Assembly: GCA_000302695.1 (NCBI GenBank)
Contig: AMFN01000004.1
Span: forward strand, 62,001 to 126,000
Source: Enterobacteriaceae bacterium LSJC7
GTDB taxonomy: Bacteria > Pseudomonadota > Gammaproteobacteria > Enterobacterales > Enterobacteriaceae
Direction of reading: 5' to 3'
DNA: 64,000 nucleotides
Positions 39,937 through 49,781 of the stretch are shown here, piece after piece. The first letter of the stretch is position 1; each line of letters begins with the position of its first letter. A program made the position numbers and the translations under genes. The notes under the pieces were generated by a model. That model ran no database searches. It was not told where the DNA came from and saw nothing but the letters and a program-made list of their open reading frames with translations.

Positions 39937-40248
39937 ATGGGGCGTTTTATATATGCAAGGGTGATTTTTTCTATATTTTCATTTGCGCTTTTATTTTTAT
40001 TTTTAGCGAGTAATGATGCACGCGCTTCAGGTGGTTTTGTTAGTTTTCATGGCAGAATAGTTGAGGATTCAGCCGCAGCCAGAAATAAATGCAGAAGTGA
40101 TGCTATCGAACAAGGTATAAGCCAAAGTTGTTCTGAGCTCAGAGGGACTGTTGTGCGCACTACCGTGATTGACTCTGCTTTAAAAACCAGCACTTATCAG
40201 GATGGTGATGATGTAAAAATCAGACGGATAGTTATGAATTATGATTAA
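39937..40248 (+). CDS. Small exported, fimbrial-subunit-like protein
   Basis: This 103-residue frame has CAGGAGGG just before ATG 39937. Residues 1-30 form a signal peptide ending ...SNDARAS. The mature protein begins GGFVSFHGRIVEDSAAA, which resembles the first strand of chaperone-usher subunits (G-x-V-x-F-x-G-x-I-V-E), with two cysteines (NKCRSD and QSCSEL). It is far shorter than a pilin (about 72 mature residues), so it may be a minor or relic fimbrial protein. Its codons are much more AT-rich than those of its neighbours, pointing to transfer. Confidence 0.6.
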   Translation: MGRFIYARVIFSIFSFALLFLFLASNDARASGGFVSFHGRIVEDSAAARNKCRSDAIEQGISQSCSELRGTVVRTTVIDSALKTSTYQDGDDVKIRRIVMNYD

Positions 40249-40474
40249 AATATCATCATGCTGTAACAATTGACTTTATTTTATCCAATATTAATCAATC
40301 TATAGATGACTTCCGCTATTTGTGCCAAAAGATTTTATCAATGAATAACTAAGGAAATATCTTCTTTGAATTTTTCGTAATGAGAGTATCTTTTCCCTCG
40401 GCACAGAGAATAGTGTCGGATGATAAGGTTTACCCATTGCTAATTAGGCTGCGTGCCTAAAAGGAAAATTCATT

Positions 40475-41308
40475 ATGAGAAACAACTCAGGTTATCTTGA
40501 ACTCAAAGACGGTACTCAGCTTTATTTCAAAGACTGGGGTGAAGGGCAACCTGTTGTGTTCAGTCACGGCTGGCCGTTGTCCTCTGATGCGTTCGAAGAT
40601 CAGATGCTGTTTCTCGCCAACGCAGGCTACCGGGTTATTGCCCATGACCGCCGCGGCCACGGTCGTTCCTCCCAGTCCTGGGACAACAACAATATGGACC
40701 AGTATGCAGATGACCTGGCAGAGCTGATGGCGCATCTGGATATTAAAGATGCCGTACATGTCGGTCACTCCACCGGCGGCGGTGAAGTTGCACGTTATAT
40801 TGGTCGTCACGGCACCTCCCGCGTGGCAAAAGCAGTATTGATTGGTGCAGTTCCGCCGCTGATGCTGAAAACTGATTTCAACCCGAACGGCCTGCCGCGT
40901 GAAGTGTTCGATGGTATCCGTGAAGGCGTGCGTAAAGACCGCTCTCAGTTCTTTAAAGACCTGTCTGTACCGTTCTACGGCGCTAACCGTCCGGGCGCAG
41001 AAGTCTCTCAGGGCCTGCGCGACAGCTTCTGGATGCAGGGCATGATGGGTTCCATCAAATCGCTGTACGACTGTGTAGCCGCGTTTTCTGAAACCGACCA
41101 GCGTGAAGACCTGCGTAAAATGAGCGTGCCGACCCTGGTTATCTATGGTGATGACGACCAGATTGTGCCGCCGGTTTCTTCGAGCGAAGCGGCGCTGAAA
41201 CTGCTGCCGAACGGTCGCGGTATTGTGTACGAAGGCGCATCTCACGGCCTGTGCAGCACCCATAAAGACCGTATCAATCAGGATCTGCTGGACTTCATCC
41301 GCAGCTAA
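40475..41308 (+). CDS. Alpha/beta hydrolase (non-haem chloroperoxidase/esterase type)
   Basis: This is a 277-residue hydrolase: oxyanion-hole motif [10 protein letters not shown], nucleophile elbow VGHSTGGGE with Ser99, and an acid/histidine pair in [10 protein letters not shown] (about 226) and [10 protein letters not shown] (about 257). The pattern is that of the cofactor-free haloperoxidase/arylesterase family; peroxidase activity in vitro is often a side reaction. AAGGAAAA precedes ATG 40475. Usage is GC-rich and highly biased, suggesting good expression. Its own terminator follows. Confidence 0.9.
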   Translation: MRNNSGYLELKDGTQLYFKDWGEGQPVVFSHGWPLSSDAFEDQMLFLANAGYRVIAHDRRGHGRSSQSWDNNNMDQYADDLAELMAHLDIKDAVHVGHSTGGGEVARYIGRHGTSRVAKAVLIGAVPPLMLKTDFNPNGLPREVFDGIREGVRKDRSQFFKDLSVPFYGANRPGAEVSQGLRDSFWMQGMMGSIKSLYDCVAAFSETDQREDLRKMSVPTLVIYGDDDQIVPPVSSSEAALKLLPNGRGIVYEGASHGLCSTHKDRINQDLLDFIRS

Positions 41309-41334
41309 TTCCTCTTCCTGCCTGACATAATCTA

Positions 41335-41358
41335 CGCCGGGGTTTCCCCGGCGTTTGT
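41335..41358. terminator. Terminator between the hydrolase and LysR genes
   Basis: CGCCGGGG-TTT-CCCCGGCG (41335-41353) is followed by TTTG, between convergent genes. The stem is strong, the T-tract short. Confidence 0.75.
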
Positions 41359-41385
41359 ATGTCTTACGCCCCGCCAGCGCGGTGA

Positions 41386-42297
41386 TTATTCAGCGAGTGA
41401 AGGCGTCAGGCTCTCAATAAGCCAGTCGCGCAGGGCGCTCACCTTCGGCAGCCTGGCGCGGCTCTTAAGCCAGGCAAGGCTGATGGGCATTCCAGAAATC
41501 GACAGTTCAGGCAGCACCTGCACCAGTGTTTTTTGCGCCAGATGCTGCGCGACAAGCCAGGTGGGAAGCTGGACGATGCCCTGTCCCGCGACCGCCGCCA
41601 TCACCATTGCTTCGGTATCACCCAGCGCCAGCACGTTGTGTTGACGCTTCAGTGCGCTACGCTGACCCGCAAGGCGCAGTGGCGTCAGGTTTCCGTCGTT
41701 GCGACAGTAAAGAACGCAGCGGTGTTCGCTTAGCGCCTGCTCGCTCTGCGGCATTCCATACTCGCTGAGATAATGGGGCGCGGCACAAAGGATCAGACGC
41801 TGAATGCCGAGCTGACGATGATCGACCGCACCCGGCCAGATCCCCGATCCGCCACTGCGCACCAGCAGATCGACACCTTCTTCTACCGGCTCAACAAACC
41901 TGTCGGAAAACGTCATTACCGGCTCTAACTGCGGGTGGCGTTTAAGAAAAGACAACATCGCGGGCAGCACATGCATACGTCCATAGCTCACCGGCAAATC
42001 GATGCGGATGCGCCCCTGTAGCGCCTGGTTCTGGTGATGTAAAGCCAGCTCTGCTTCCTCAAGCTGATTCAGTACACCGGTACAGGTCCGGTAAAACGCT
42101 TCGCCCTCTTCACTCAGCGCCAGGTGGCGCGTGGTGCGTAAAAACAGCCGTATCTGGAGGCGTTTTTCCAGCCGCGCCACGGCTTTACTGACCGCCGAGG
42201 TTGTCAGATGCAGGCGCTGTGCCGCAGCGGTAAAACTGCCCGCTTCGGCCACACAGACAAACACATCAATGCCTTTGAGACGTTCTGAGGGAAACAT
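41386..42297 (-). CDS. LysR-family transcriptional regulator
   Basis: This is a 303-residue LysR regulator from ATG 42297 (MFPSERLKGIDVFVCVAEAG), with GGAG just upstream; ATG 42309 is possible, and the frame out to 42471 is not supported. The HTH is FTAAAQRLHLTTSAVSKAVAR. The effector domain starts near residue 90 (GRIRIDLPVSYGRMHVLP). It is divergent from the nitroreductase gene, with about 115 bp between the starts, so it probably regulates that gene; the family resembles DmlR/YafC-type regulators. Confidence 0.88.
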   Translation of the reverse strand: MFPSERLKGIDVFVCVAEAGSFTAAAQRLHLTTSAVSKAVARLEKRLQIRLFLRTTRHLALSEEGEAFYRTCTGVLNQLEEAELALHHQNQALQGRIRIDLPVSYGRMHVLPAMLSFLKRHPQLEPVMTFSDRFVEPVEEGVDLLVRSGGSGIWPGAVDHRQLGIQRLILCAAPHYLSEYGMPQSEQALSEHRCVLYCRNDGNLTPLRLAGQRSALKRQHNVLALGDTEAMVMAAVAGQGIVQLPTWLVAQHLAQKTLVQVLPELSISGMPISLAWLKSRARLPKVSALRDWLIESLTPSLAE

Positions 42298-42412
42298 GGC
42301 GCTCCGCATTATTGAAATTAATTCCACAATGAATGGAATATTTACCCGTAATGGGCGCAGGATTCCAGTATAGGATGGCAGTCTGATTAACAGGATGCTC
42401 TCAGGAACCACA

Positions 42413-43081
42413 ATGCTGTCATTTGAAGAAACCGTTCGCCTGCGCCACTCACCGCGCGCTTTTTTGCCCACGCCGCTGACCGACGCCCAGATTCACGAGG
42501 TATTGCAGGATGCCCAGTACGCGCCCTCCAACTGCAATACGCAGCCCTGGCATGTGCACATCGTCTCGGGTGAGACAAAGCAGGCGCTGACCCAGGCCAT
42601 GCTCAGGAATGATGAGCTGGGCAAGGTAAGCCCGGATTTCAGCTTCGATTACGCTGATTTTTCTGGCGATTATTTTGCGCGCAGCCAGGAGCAGGCGAAG
42701 CAGTATTACGAGGTATTAGGCATTGCCAGAGACGACAAGGCGCAGCGCCATGACGCGCTGTTACGTAACTACGCTTTCTTTGGTGCGCCGCACGCGGCGT
42801 TTTTGTTCATGCCATCGGTTGGCGACAACGTGCGTGTAGCCGGTGATATCGGCATGTATGGGCAAAACTTCCTGCTGTCGCTGGCTGCCCGCGGTTATGC
42901 CGGTATTCCACAAACTCTGCTAGGGTTTCATGCGGATACGGTGCGCGAGATGCTGGGTGTGAGCGATAACTACCGCCTGCTGTTCGGTATCTCATTTGGT
43001 TATGAAGATGTGGATGCCAGGGCCAACAGGTTACGCATGGACAGGATCCCGGTTGAACAAAGCGTGGTGTTTCACCAATAA
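42413..43081 (+). CDS. Nitroreductase family protein
   Basis: This is a 222-residue FMN-dependent nitroreductase-like enzyme. The FMN phosphate-binding motif RHSPRAFLPTPLT and the APSNCNTQPWHVHIV block near residue 40 are present, and the C-terminal GFHADTVREMLGV region is typical. ATG 42413 is preferred because AGGA lies six bases upstream; ATG 42395 would add six residues. It is divergent from a LysR gene. The physiological substrate is unknown (nitroaromatics or quinones in relatives). Confidence 0.88.
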   Translation: MLSFEETVRLRHSPRAFLPTPLTDAQIHEVLQDAQYAPSNCNTQPWHVHIVSGETKQALTQAMLRNDELGKVSPDFSFDYADFSGDYFARSQEQAKQYYEVLGIARDDKAQRHDALLRNYAFFGAPHAAFLFMPSVGDNVRVAGDIGMYGQNFLLSLAARGYAGIPQTLLGFHADTVREMLGVSDNYRLLFGISFGYEDVDARANRLRMDRIPVEQSVVFHQ

Positions 43082-43121
43082 CGCGGGATACGTGCAACGT
43101 AAGTGAAGGCTTACGCACGTT

Positions 43122-44081
43122 TTACTGCCTGTCCCTGCGCCCACAAAAAGTGTGCCGCCATTCGCTGGGGCTGACGCCATAGCGCGCTTTGAAGTGCTGG
43201 CGAAAGGTTACCGGTGACGGGAACCCGCAGGCCTGGGCCACGGCTTCAATGCCGTGGCCAGTCTCTTCCAGCAGCCGCTGGCTGCGCTGCAACCGTTCCG
43301 TCAACAGCCAGTCGCCTACGCTCATGCCTGTGGCGCGCTGAAAATGGCGGGTGAAGGTGCGTCTGCTCATCGTTACCCTGGCGGCCAGCGCGTCCAGCTC
43401 CTGCGGCTCATGGAGATTGTCGCGCAAATGCGTCAGCAGCGTGTTGATGCGGGCGTCCTGTGTGGTGTGCGCCAGCGGCCTGTCAATAAACTGTGCCTGC
43501 CCACCTTCCCGGTGCGGCGGTGCTACCATGCGCCGCGCAATGCGGTTAGCGACTGCACTGCCGTACCGTGCGCGCACAATATACAAACTGCAGTCGATAC
43601 CGGCGGCGGTGCCCGCCGAGGTGATGATGCCGCCTTCGTCAACGTACAGCGCATTGGTGTCCAGCCGGACGTTGGGAAACGTGCGGGTAAAATCGGCTTC
43701 GCACTCCCAGTGGGTTGCCGCCCGGCGGCCCTCAAGCAGGCCAGTCCAGGCCAGCACCCAGGCGCCGAGGCACATGCCTACCAGCTGCGCACCGCGCTGG
43801 TGGGCATTGCGTAACGTTCTGAGTAGCGCCTCAGACGGGCGATGCGCCGGGTGCGGCCAGTGCGGAATGATAATGATATCCGCCGTCTCAAGCTGTGCCA
43901 GACCGCCGGTTGCCTCAATGCTCATCCCATGCTCACTGCGCACGCTGCCGGGCTGCTCGGCACAGAAAGTGAGCGTAAACAGCGGTTGCGGCACGCTTTC
44001 GCCGAAAATAATGGCGGGCGTTGAGAGGTGAAACGGGCTGAACCCCGGCATCACAAAAAGGGCTACGGACGGCAAAGACAT
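43122..44081 (-). CDS. GlxA/FtrA-type AraC-family regulator with DJ-1/PfpI domain
   Basis: This is a 319-residue regulator: an N-terminal DJ-1/PfpI-like domain (SVALFVMPGFSPFHLSTPA, with LVGMCLGAWVLAWTGLL around the nucleophile elbow) and a C-terminal AraC double HTH (MSRRTFTRHFQRATGMSVG and ACGFPSPVTFRQHFKAR). Cys104 sits in the elbow, though regulators of this group usually lack enzymatic activity. It is just upstream of and in the same direction as the metallo-hydrolase gene and could control it. Confidence 0.88.
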   Translation of the reverse strand: MSLPSVALFVMPGFSPFHLSTPAIIFGESVPQPLFTLTFCAEQPGSVRSEHGMSIEATGGLAQLETADIIIIPHWPHPAHRPSEALLRTLRNAHQRGAQLVGMCLGAWVLAWTGLLEGRRAATHWECEADFTRTFPNVRLDTNALYVDEGGIITSAGTAAGIDCSLYIVRARYGSAVANRIARRMVAPPHREGGQAQFIDRPLAHTTQDARINTLLTHLRDNLHEPQELDALAARVTMSRRTFTRHFQRATGMSVGDWLLTERLQRSQRLLEETGHGIEAVAQACGFPSPVTFRQHFKARYGVSPSEWRHTFCGRRDRQ

Positions 44082-44126
44082 GGTATTTCTCCAGGCACCA
44101 GATGGTGTTATTTAACCACGTCGTGG

Positions 44127-44903
44127 CTACAGTGTGCGCGCTTCACCATCTGCCGGGATCCACACGCTGTCGGCAATGCCCTGCTGCGTGAGGTAATCAT
44201 GCAGTTCAGCACGACTGAGCAGGCAGTGGTTGAGGGCTTCCATGTGGCTTGCGATAAGCGTCGCGTGGGGTGCCAGGCGATGCAGGCGCGGGAAATCTTC
44301 CTTGCCCATGATAATGGCACCGTAACCATCAATCTGGGCAAAACCAGCGTTAACGATAACCACCTCCGGCTGCCTGTTTTTCAGCGTCTGCTCAACGGCA
44401 TCCACCCAAATGGTGTCACCGACCAGATACAGCGTTTTTTCCTGCGAATGGCTGAACACCAGCCCGCAGGCATCACCAAGAAACGCGGCTATGTCGGGGT
44501 TGGCGTAGGCGTCATCGCTACCGTGCTGGCCGCCGGTTTTCTCGATATCGATTCCTTCAAAGGTGGTGTGCTGCGCCAGCACCTGCACCTGCTCAAAACC
44601 CTGCTGGCGCAGTGTTGCGCCATCCTGCTCGTTTTTCACAAATAGCGGCAAATGTTTGCCGACCAGCGCCTGGGCGACCTCATCCCAGTGGTCGGGATGG
44701 GTGTGGGTCACAATCACGGCATCGACATCAAGCAGCGTTGCTACCGCGCACGGCAGGTCAACGAGCGGGTTGCGCAGGTGCGGGCGCGGCGTACCGGCAA
44801 AGCCTTCATAGCGGCCTTTTTCGCCAAGCATTGGGTCGATAAGAAACCTTTTACCGGCGTAGGTTAATAACAACGTGGCATTACGGATTTGGGTGAGTTG
44901 CAT
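44127..44903 (-). CDS. UlaG-like metallo-beta-lactamase-fold hydrolase
   Basis: This 258-residue MBL-fold protein has the metal motif THTHPDHW (His67, His69, Asp71, His72). A second metal Asp lies in LVGDTIWVD, and a histidine in LIASHMEALNH. The family (UlaG-like) includes lactonases and phosphodiesterases; the substrate here cannot be inferred. There is no signal peptide, so it is cytoplasmic. An AAGGAG-like element lies upstream of ATG 44903. It precedes the AraC gene on the same strand by 45 bp. Confidence 0.87.
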   Translation of the reverse strand: MQLTQIRNATLLLTYAGKRFLIDPMLGEKGRYEGFAGTPRPHLRNPLVDLPCAVATLLDVDAVIVTHTHPDHWDEVAQALVGKHLPLFVKNEQDGATLRQQGFEQVQVLAQHTTFEGIDIEKTGGQHGSDDAYANPDIAAFLGDACGLVFSHSQEKTLYLVGDTIWVDAVEQTLKNRQPEVVIVNAGFAQIDGYGAIIMGKEDFPRLHRLAPHATLIASHMEALNHCLLSRAELHDYLTQQGIADSVWIPADGEARTL

Positions 44904-45092
44904 GTCGATGTCTCCTTACAGTGAAAATATGTATTCAGTGTAGGGAAGCAAACCGCAGGCCGTGAGTTGCCCGCAGGACATATTGCGATGGCATTGGGTC
45001 AATGTATGCAGTGTGACTTTGAGAATCCTCCTGTGGCCCGTCTGCCAGCGCTTTTCTAAGGTCAGTAGCCCACTTTTGCATACAGGCCGCCT

Positions 45093-45419
45093 ATGAAAAA
45101 GACTTCTGTTGCGCTGTTGCTGACGACACTGATGTTTGGCAGCGTTGCCCGTGCCGACAATCTGGACAACATCATTAACGACACCATTAATTCGGTAACC
45201 CAGGCGCTGAACCAGCAGGGCGATGATGAGCAGGCGTATGAGGACAATGATGACGGGCAGTGGCGCGAGGCGTTAAGCGATAACGAGCGCCAGCGCTATA
45301 ACGACCAGCGGCGCCAGCTCGATGAGCGCCGCCGCCAGCTCAATGAACAGCAGCGCCAGCTTGATGAGCAGCGTCGCGAGCTTAACGACGAGGAGCGCCG
45401 CCTTGATAACGGCGGCTAA
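45093..45419 (+). CDS. yjdP: YjdP-like secreted charged-repeat protein
   Basis: This is a 108-residue protein with a signal peptide (MKKTSVALLLTTLMFGSVARA) and a mature domain that is acidic, then a run of near-heptad repeats such as RRQLDERRRQLNEQQRQLDE, forming a coiled coil. The same plan and location beside phnP occur for E. coli YjdP. The function is unknown. The stop is only 2 bp from the end of convergent phnP, with no terminator between them. Confidence 0.85.
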   Translation: MKKTSVALLLTTLMFGSVARADNLDNIINDTINSVTQALNQQGDDEQAYEDNDDGQWREALSDNERQRYNDQRRQLDERRRQLNEQQRQLDEQRRELNDEERRLDNGG

Positions 45420-45421
45420 GT

Positions 45422-46180
45422 TCAGGGCAGTTCAATCACCTGGCCGTCACTGGCGGCGAAAAAGCCTTGCGGCAGCGGATTGTCCATCATCCAGACATCA
45501 AATTCATGGCCGATGTGGGTGAGCCGCACCTCGGGTGCCAGGATCTGCGCATTGAGCGCAATAACGGTATTCAGGTCGCTGTGGTTGCGCGGCGTGTGTG
45601 GGCGCGGCGCGTGGGCGCAGTCAATCACCATCACGTCGGGGCGATGCGTGTGCAGAAACGCCAGCGTCGGCTCCGGTAGCCCGGCGGTGTCACACAGCCA
45701 GGCAAGCCGACTGTGGGCCGTCTCCAGCAGGTAGCCAAAGGTGAGCTTCGAGTGGTTGAGCGGCAGCGGCGTGACGCGTATCTCCTGGAGCTGAAAGGCG
45801 CTAAACGGCGTGAGCCGGTGGCTGAAATCAAGCAGGCCAGGGTGCTTAAACAGATCGTCACAACCCTGCTCGTCCGGCGGGCCATAGACCGGAATGCTGT
45901 CGCCCACGCCCCAGCGCAGCGGGAACAGCCCCTGTACGTGGTCCATGTGGTAATGGGTGAGTAAAATCTGGCGAAAGCTGCCTGGCGCAACGCGTGCCAT
46001 CAGGTCCGGCAGGCCTGCGTCGAGCAGGGTCACCGCGCCGCCACATTCCAGCACCGCACTGCATGGCCCGCGCTGGCGTGTGGCGTCTGCACGGGCGCGC
46101 TCGCAGGCGCGACAGCGGCAGCCAAAGGCAGGCACCTGCTGTGCGCCGCCGGTGCCGGTAAAGGTTAGCGTCAGGCTCAA
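45422..46180 (-). CDS. phnP: Phosphoribosyl 1,2-cyclic phosphate phosphodiesterase
   Basis: PhnP hydrolyses 5-phosphoribosyl 1,2-cyclic phosphate, the C-P lyase product, to ribose 1,5-bisphosphate. It is a 252-residue MBL-fold enzyme, with motif [18 protein letters not shown] and zinc-site residues [12 protein letters not shown] near the N-terminus. The start is TTG 46180, overlapping the phnO stop (TTGA), with GGAG six bases upstream; this gives the E. coli length and [12 protein letters not shown]. It is the last gene of phnC-P. Confidence 0.95.
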   Translation of the reverse strand: MSLTLTFTGTGGAQQVPAFGCRCRACERARADATRQRGPCSAVLECGGAVTLLDAGLPDLMARVAPGSFRQILLTHYHMDHVQGLFPLRWGVGDSIPVYGPPDEQGCDDLFKHPGLLDFSHRLTPFSAFQLQEIRVTPLPLNHSKLTFGYLLETAHSRLAWLCDTAGLPEPTLAFLHTHRPDVMVIDCAHAPRPHTPRNHSDLNTVIALNAQILAPEVRLTHIGHEFDVWMMDNPLPQGFFAASDGQVIELP

Positions 46181-46620
46181 TGTGCCTCCATAAGTGCTTT
46201 GGTAAAGCGCAGATGGCTTGGCAGATAGCCTTCACGCTGGTAAAAACGGTGCGCATCCAGGCGCCCGGTGCTGGTTGAAAGCTCAATCATTTCTGCGCCA
46301 GCGCGTGTTGCTTCGCCTTCGGCCCATTCCAGTAACTGTTTACCCACGCCCAGCCCGCGTGCCTGCGGCATGACCACCAGTTCCTGAATCTCGGCTATCC
46401 AGTTCACATGGTGCAGGTGGAACTGTAAGTGCAGCGTGATAAGCCCCAGCGGTTGACCGTCGCGCAGCGCCAGTTGGCAGTGAAAGTTTGGGTCTTGCAG
46501 GTTCGCGGCAAATCCCTTCATGAACGCCTCGCGATCGAAGTCTTTTTGCTTGAGTTCGCAGATTAACCCGTAAACGGCGTTAGCGTCGTTCAGCGTGGCG
46601 CGGCGTAGTTCAACAGACAT
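46177..46620 (-). CDS. phnO: Aminoalkylphosphonate N-acetyltransferase
   Basis: PhnO is a GNAT enzyme that acetylates aminoalkylphosphonates before C-P cleavage. ATG 46620 behind AGGAG gives 147 residues, close to the E. coli 144; the longer frame to 46740 is phnN sequence. [20 protein letters not shown] is the acetyl-CoA site, with Q-x-x-G-x-G/A as QARGLG. It overlaps the end of phnN by 11 bp and the phnP start by 4 bp. Confidence 0.95.
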   Translation of the reverse strand: MSVELRRATLNDANAVYGLICELKQKDFDREAFMKGFAANLQDPNFHCQLALRDGQPLGLITLHLQFHLHHVNWIAEIQELVVMPQARGLGVGKQLLEWAEGEATRAGAEMIELSTSTGRLDAHRFYQREGYLPSHLRFTKALMEAH

Positions 46621-47185
46621 GATGATCCTCCTGTGCACCGTGAGGCGCAGGTTCGCGGATAAGCGCCAGTAGCCGGCTGACGGACTGCTGCAAACTGCCG
46701 TCGTTATTGAGCATGCGGCAGTGGCAGGTGGCATTATCATAGCGTGCCGCGCGCGCCAGGCGTTGGGCTATCTGTTCGCTATTTTCACGCCCGCGGGCTA
46801 TCAGGCGCTGCTCCAGCACCTGTGCTGACACCTGAATCACAACAGGCACCAGCCGTGGGCCGTAGCGCGCCTGCGCCTGCGCCAGATGCGCCCGCGAGCC
46901 GTTAACCACCACGTCAAAGCCTGACGCCAGCCACAAATCCAGTTCTATGCCAATGCCATAGCGCCAGCCGTTGGCCTCCCAGTCGAGCGCAAACAGCCCG
47001 CGCCGCGCGCGTTGGCAGAACTCGTCGTCGCTCAGTGCGACGTGGTTTTCGCCGCCTGCGTCGCACGGGCGAGTGATGTAGCGGTGGGCCACCAGAAGCT
47101 GTTGCTCCTGCTGCTGGCGCAGTGCCGTGAGCAGGCTGTCCTTGCCTGACCCGGAAGGGCCGATTAGCCAGATAATCCGGTTCAT
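46610..47185 (-). CDS. phnN: Ribose 1,5-bisphosphate phosphokinase
   Basis: PhnN converts ribose 1,5-bisphosphate to PRPP, returning the C-P lyase sugar to metabolism. The 191-residue product has the P-loop [10 protein letters not shown] at residues 9-18 and the guanylate-kinase-like fold ([15 protein letters not shown]). ATG overlaps the last base of the phnM stop (TGATG). The product is slightly longer than the E. coli enzyme at its C-terminus. Confidence 0.95.
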   Translation of the reverse strand: MNRIIWLIGPSGSGKDSLLTALRQQQEQQLLVAHRYITRPCDAGGENHVALSDDEFCQRARRGLFALDWEANGWRYGIGIELDLWLASGFDVVVNGSRAHLAQAQARYGPRLVPVVIQVSAQVLEQRLIARGRENSEQIAQRLARAARYDNATCHCRMLNNDGSLQQSVSRLLALIREPAPHGAQEDHHVC

Positions 47186-48321
47186 CAGAACACCTGTCTC
47201 CCTTCGCGCCAGACGCGGCCAACGTGCATGTGTTCACCGACTTTACGTGCCAGCACCAGATCTGCCCGTTTGCCCTCGGCCAGCACGCCACGGTCGCTAA
47301 GCCCCAGCGCACGCGCCGGATTGCGCGTGACCAGGTGAACCGCCTGCGACAGGGTATAGCGATTGCGCTCGTCAGCGGCGACGCGAAAGGCGGCATCCAG
47401 CAGGCTTGCCGGATAGTAGTCGGACGACAGAATATCCAGCAGTCCGTCCTGTGCCAGGCGGTGGGCGGCGACGTTGCCGGAGTGGGAGCCGCCGCGCACG
47501 ATGTTGGGCGCGCCCATCAGTACGTGCAGCCCGCGGTCGCGCGAGGCTTTAGCGGCTTCAAACGTGGTGGGAAACTCGGCAATCACGCTGCCGATTTCGT
47601 GGGATTCATCCACATGCCCGGCGGTGGCGTCGTCGTGGCTTGCCAGCGCAATGCCGCGCTCGCGGCACTCGGCGGCAATGGCCTGGCGATTAGGCTGCGA
47701 CCAGCGAGCGGCCAGCGCCAGCTGCTCTTCTTCGAAACGCGCCATATCAGCGTCGTTAAGCTGGTATTTGCCCTGGTAATAGATGCGGTACTGCTCAAGG
47801 TTGGCGAACTGGCGCTGGCCCGGCGAATGGTCCATGAGTGAGACCAGCGATACCCGCCCGCGCTCTACTAATTCGCGAAACAGCCCCAGCGTGGTGTGGT
47901 GCGGCAGTTCGCAGCGCAGGTGCAGGCGGTGCTCGGCCCGGTTTACGCCCAGGCGCTCGCTGTGCTCAATGGCACCAATCATTTTTTCGAGGTTTTCCAG
48001 CCGGTCGCCGCCGTCGCGCACGTCACCGAGTGCGACAGCGTCCAGCACCGTGGTGATGCCGCTGGCTACCATCAGCGCGTCGTGGCTGCTCATGGCGGAA
48101 TGGGCAGGCCAGTCCACCTTCGGGCGCGGGGTAAAAAACTTGTCCATGTTGTCGGTGTGTAGCTCAATCAGCCCCGGCAGCAGCCAGCCGTTTTCGCCGT
48201 CCAGTGCCTGCGGCAACTGGCTACGGGTAGTGGCAACGCTTCGAATCACGCCGTCTTCCATCTCCAGCGAGCCGTGCACCACCTCATCTTCCAGTACCAG
48301 ATTCACATTGTTGATAATCAT
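47185..48321 (-). CDS. phnM: Alpha-D-ribose 1-methylphosphonate 5-triphosphate diphosphatase
   Basis: PhnM removes pyrophosphate from ribose 1-methylphosphonate 5-triphosphate. It is a 378-residue amidohydrolase-superfamily protein: metal motif [12 protein letters not shown] (H-x-D variant) near residue 55, [15 protein letters not shown] around 230, and [13 protein letters not shown] for the last metal Asp. The length matches E. coli. The start overlaps the phnL stop by 4 bp. Confidence 0.96.
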   Translation of the reverse strand: MIINNVNLVLEDEVVHGSLEMEDGVIRSVATTRSQLPQALDGENGWLLPGLIELHTDNMDKFFTPRPKVDWPAHSAMSSHDALMVASGITTVLDAVALGDVRDGGDRLENLEKMIGAIEHSERLGVNRAEHRLHLRCELPHHTTLGLFRELVERGRVSLVSLMDHSPGQRQFANLEQYRIYYQGKYQLNDADMARFEEEQLALAARWSQPNRQAIAAECRERGIALASHDDATAGHVDESHEIGSVIAEFPTTFEAAKASRDRGLHVLMGAPNIVRGGSHSGNVAAHRLAQDGLLDILSSDYYPASLLDAAFRVAADERNRYTLSQAVHLVTRNPARALGLSDRGVLAEGKRADLVLARKVGEHMHVGRVWREGRQVF

Positions 48322-49016
48322 GCGTTTTCCTCTATGGCCTGCATGTGGTGCAGGCGGTCGGCGACCTGGTTGCGCACCGCTTCATCGTGGAAAATGCCTA
48401 TCACCGCCGCGCCGCGCGCTTTGGCTTCGTTAATCAGCGCCACCACGGCGGCGCTGTTGGCGGCATCCAGCGAGGCGGTAGGTTCGTCGAGCAGCAGCAC
48501 CGGGTAATCCACCACAAAACCCCGGGCGATGTTCACGCGCTGTTGCTCGCCGCCGGAGAAGGTGGACGGCGCCAGGTGCCACAGGCGCTCCGGCACGTTC
48601 AGGCGCGTGAGCAGGGCGCTTGCGCGCTCCACGCACACCTCGCGCGGCACGCCGAGATCCAGCAGCGGCTGCATCACCACGTCGAGCGCCGAAATGCGCG
48701 GGATAACACGCAGGAACTGACTCACCCAGCCCAGCGTGCTGCGGCGCACCGCCAGCACCTCGCGCGCCGGGGCAGTGGCGAGGTCCACCCAGCTATCGTT
48801 ATGTTTGATCCAGATATGGCCAACGTCTGGCAGATAGTTGGCGTACAGCGAGCGCAGCAGCGTTGATTTGCCGCTGCCGGAGTGGCCGTGCAGCACCACG
48901 CATTCGCCTGCCTGCACCTGGAGTGTGGCATTTTTCAGCACCGGCAGTTGCACACCGTTCTGGTGATGCAACACGAAGGTTTTACTCAGGTTTTCCACCC
49001 GTACAGAAAGGGTCAT
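48318..49016 (-). CDS. phnL: C-P lyase ABC-type subunit PhnL
   Basis: PhnL is one of two ABC-ATPase-like proteins that associate with the PhnGHIJ core; it has no membrane partner. It has 232 residues with Walker [12 protein letters not shown] near residue 42, signature [17 protein letters not shown] and Walker [17 protein letters not shown] lies six bases before ATG 49016. It is separated from phnK by 9 bp and overlaps phnM by 4 bp. Confidence 0.95.
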   Translation of the reverse strand: MTLSVRVENLSKTFVLHHQNGVQLPVLKNATLQVQAGECVVLHGHSGSGKSTLLRSLYANYLPDVGHIWIKHNDSWVDLATAPAREVLAVRRSTLGWVSQFLRVIPRISALDVVMQPLLDLGVPREVCVERASALLTRLNVPERLWHLAPSTFSGGEQQRVNIARGFVVDYPVLLLDEPTASLDAANSAAVVALINEAKARGAAVIGIFHDEAVRNQVADRLHHMQAIEENA

Positions 49017-49025
49017 AGCACGTCC

Positions 49026-49781
49026 TTAATTTTGCAGAACCGAAGAAACCAGCAGCTGGGTATAGGGATGATGCGGGTCGTCGAGCACCCGGTCAGTGAG
49101 TCCACTTTCCACCACCTGGCCCTGTTTCATGACCAGCAGGCGGTCGGCCAGCAGGCGCGCCACGCCCAAATCGTGGGTGACAATCACCACTGCCAGGTTC
49201 AGTTCCACCACCAGCCCGCGCAGCAGGTCCAGTAGTCGCGCCTGCACCGACACATCCAGCCCGCCGGTTGGCTCGTCCATAAACACCAGCTTCGGGTGGG
49301 TCACCAGGTTACGGGCGATTTGCAGACGTTGCTGCATACCGCCGGAAAAGGTGATCGGCAGGTCGTCAATGCGTGAGGCCGGGATTTCCACCTGCTCCAG
49401 CCAGTGCTGGGCGGTGGCGCGGATGTTGCCGTAGTGGCGCGCGCCGGTCGCCATCAGGCGCTCACCAATGTTGCCGCCCGCCGACACGCGCGGGCGCAGG
49501 CCGTCGAGCGGGTGCTGGTGCACCACGCCCCACTCGGTGCGCAGCAGGCGGCGGCGCTCGCCTTCGCTCATGGCATACAGCGAGTCATCGGCATACATCA
49601 CTTCGCCCTGCTGCGGCGCCAGGCGCGCGGAGATGGATTTGAGCAGCGTGGTTTTCCCGGAGCCGGATTCACCGACAATCCCCAGCACTTCGCCAGGCCA
49701 CAGTTCAAAGCTGACGTCGCTGAAGCCTTTGCCCGGCGCGTACAGATGGGTCAGGTTGTTAACCGAAAGCAGGGGTTTCAT
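49026..49781 (-). CDS. phnK: C-P lyase ABC-type subunit PhnK
   Basis: PhnK is an ABC protein that binds the PhnGHIJ core complex directly; ATP hydrolysis there is thought to drive phosphonate turnover. ATG 49781 gives 251 residues, the E. coli-like length; the frame extends upstream to 49916 only through phnJ. Walker A GESGSGKTTLLKS, signature FSGGMQQRLQIARNL and Walker B VFMDEPTGGLD are intact. The start overlaps the end of phnJ by 4 bp. Confidence 0.96.
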   Translation of the reverse strand: MKPLLSVNNLTHLYAPGKGFSDVSFELWPGEVLGIVGESGSGKTTLLKSISARLAPQQGEVMYADDSLYAMSEGERRRLLRTEWGVVHQHPLDGLRPRVSAGGNIGERLMATGARHYGNIRATAQHWLEQVEIPASRIDDLPITFSGGMQQRLQIARNLVTHPKLVFMDEPTGGLDVSVQARLLDLLRGLVVELNLAVVIVTHDLGVARLLADRLLVMKQGQVVESGLTDRVLDDPHHPYTQLLVSSVLQN

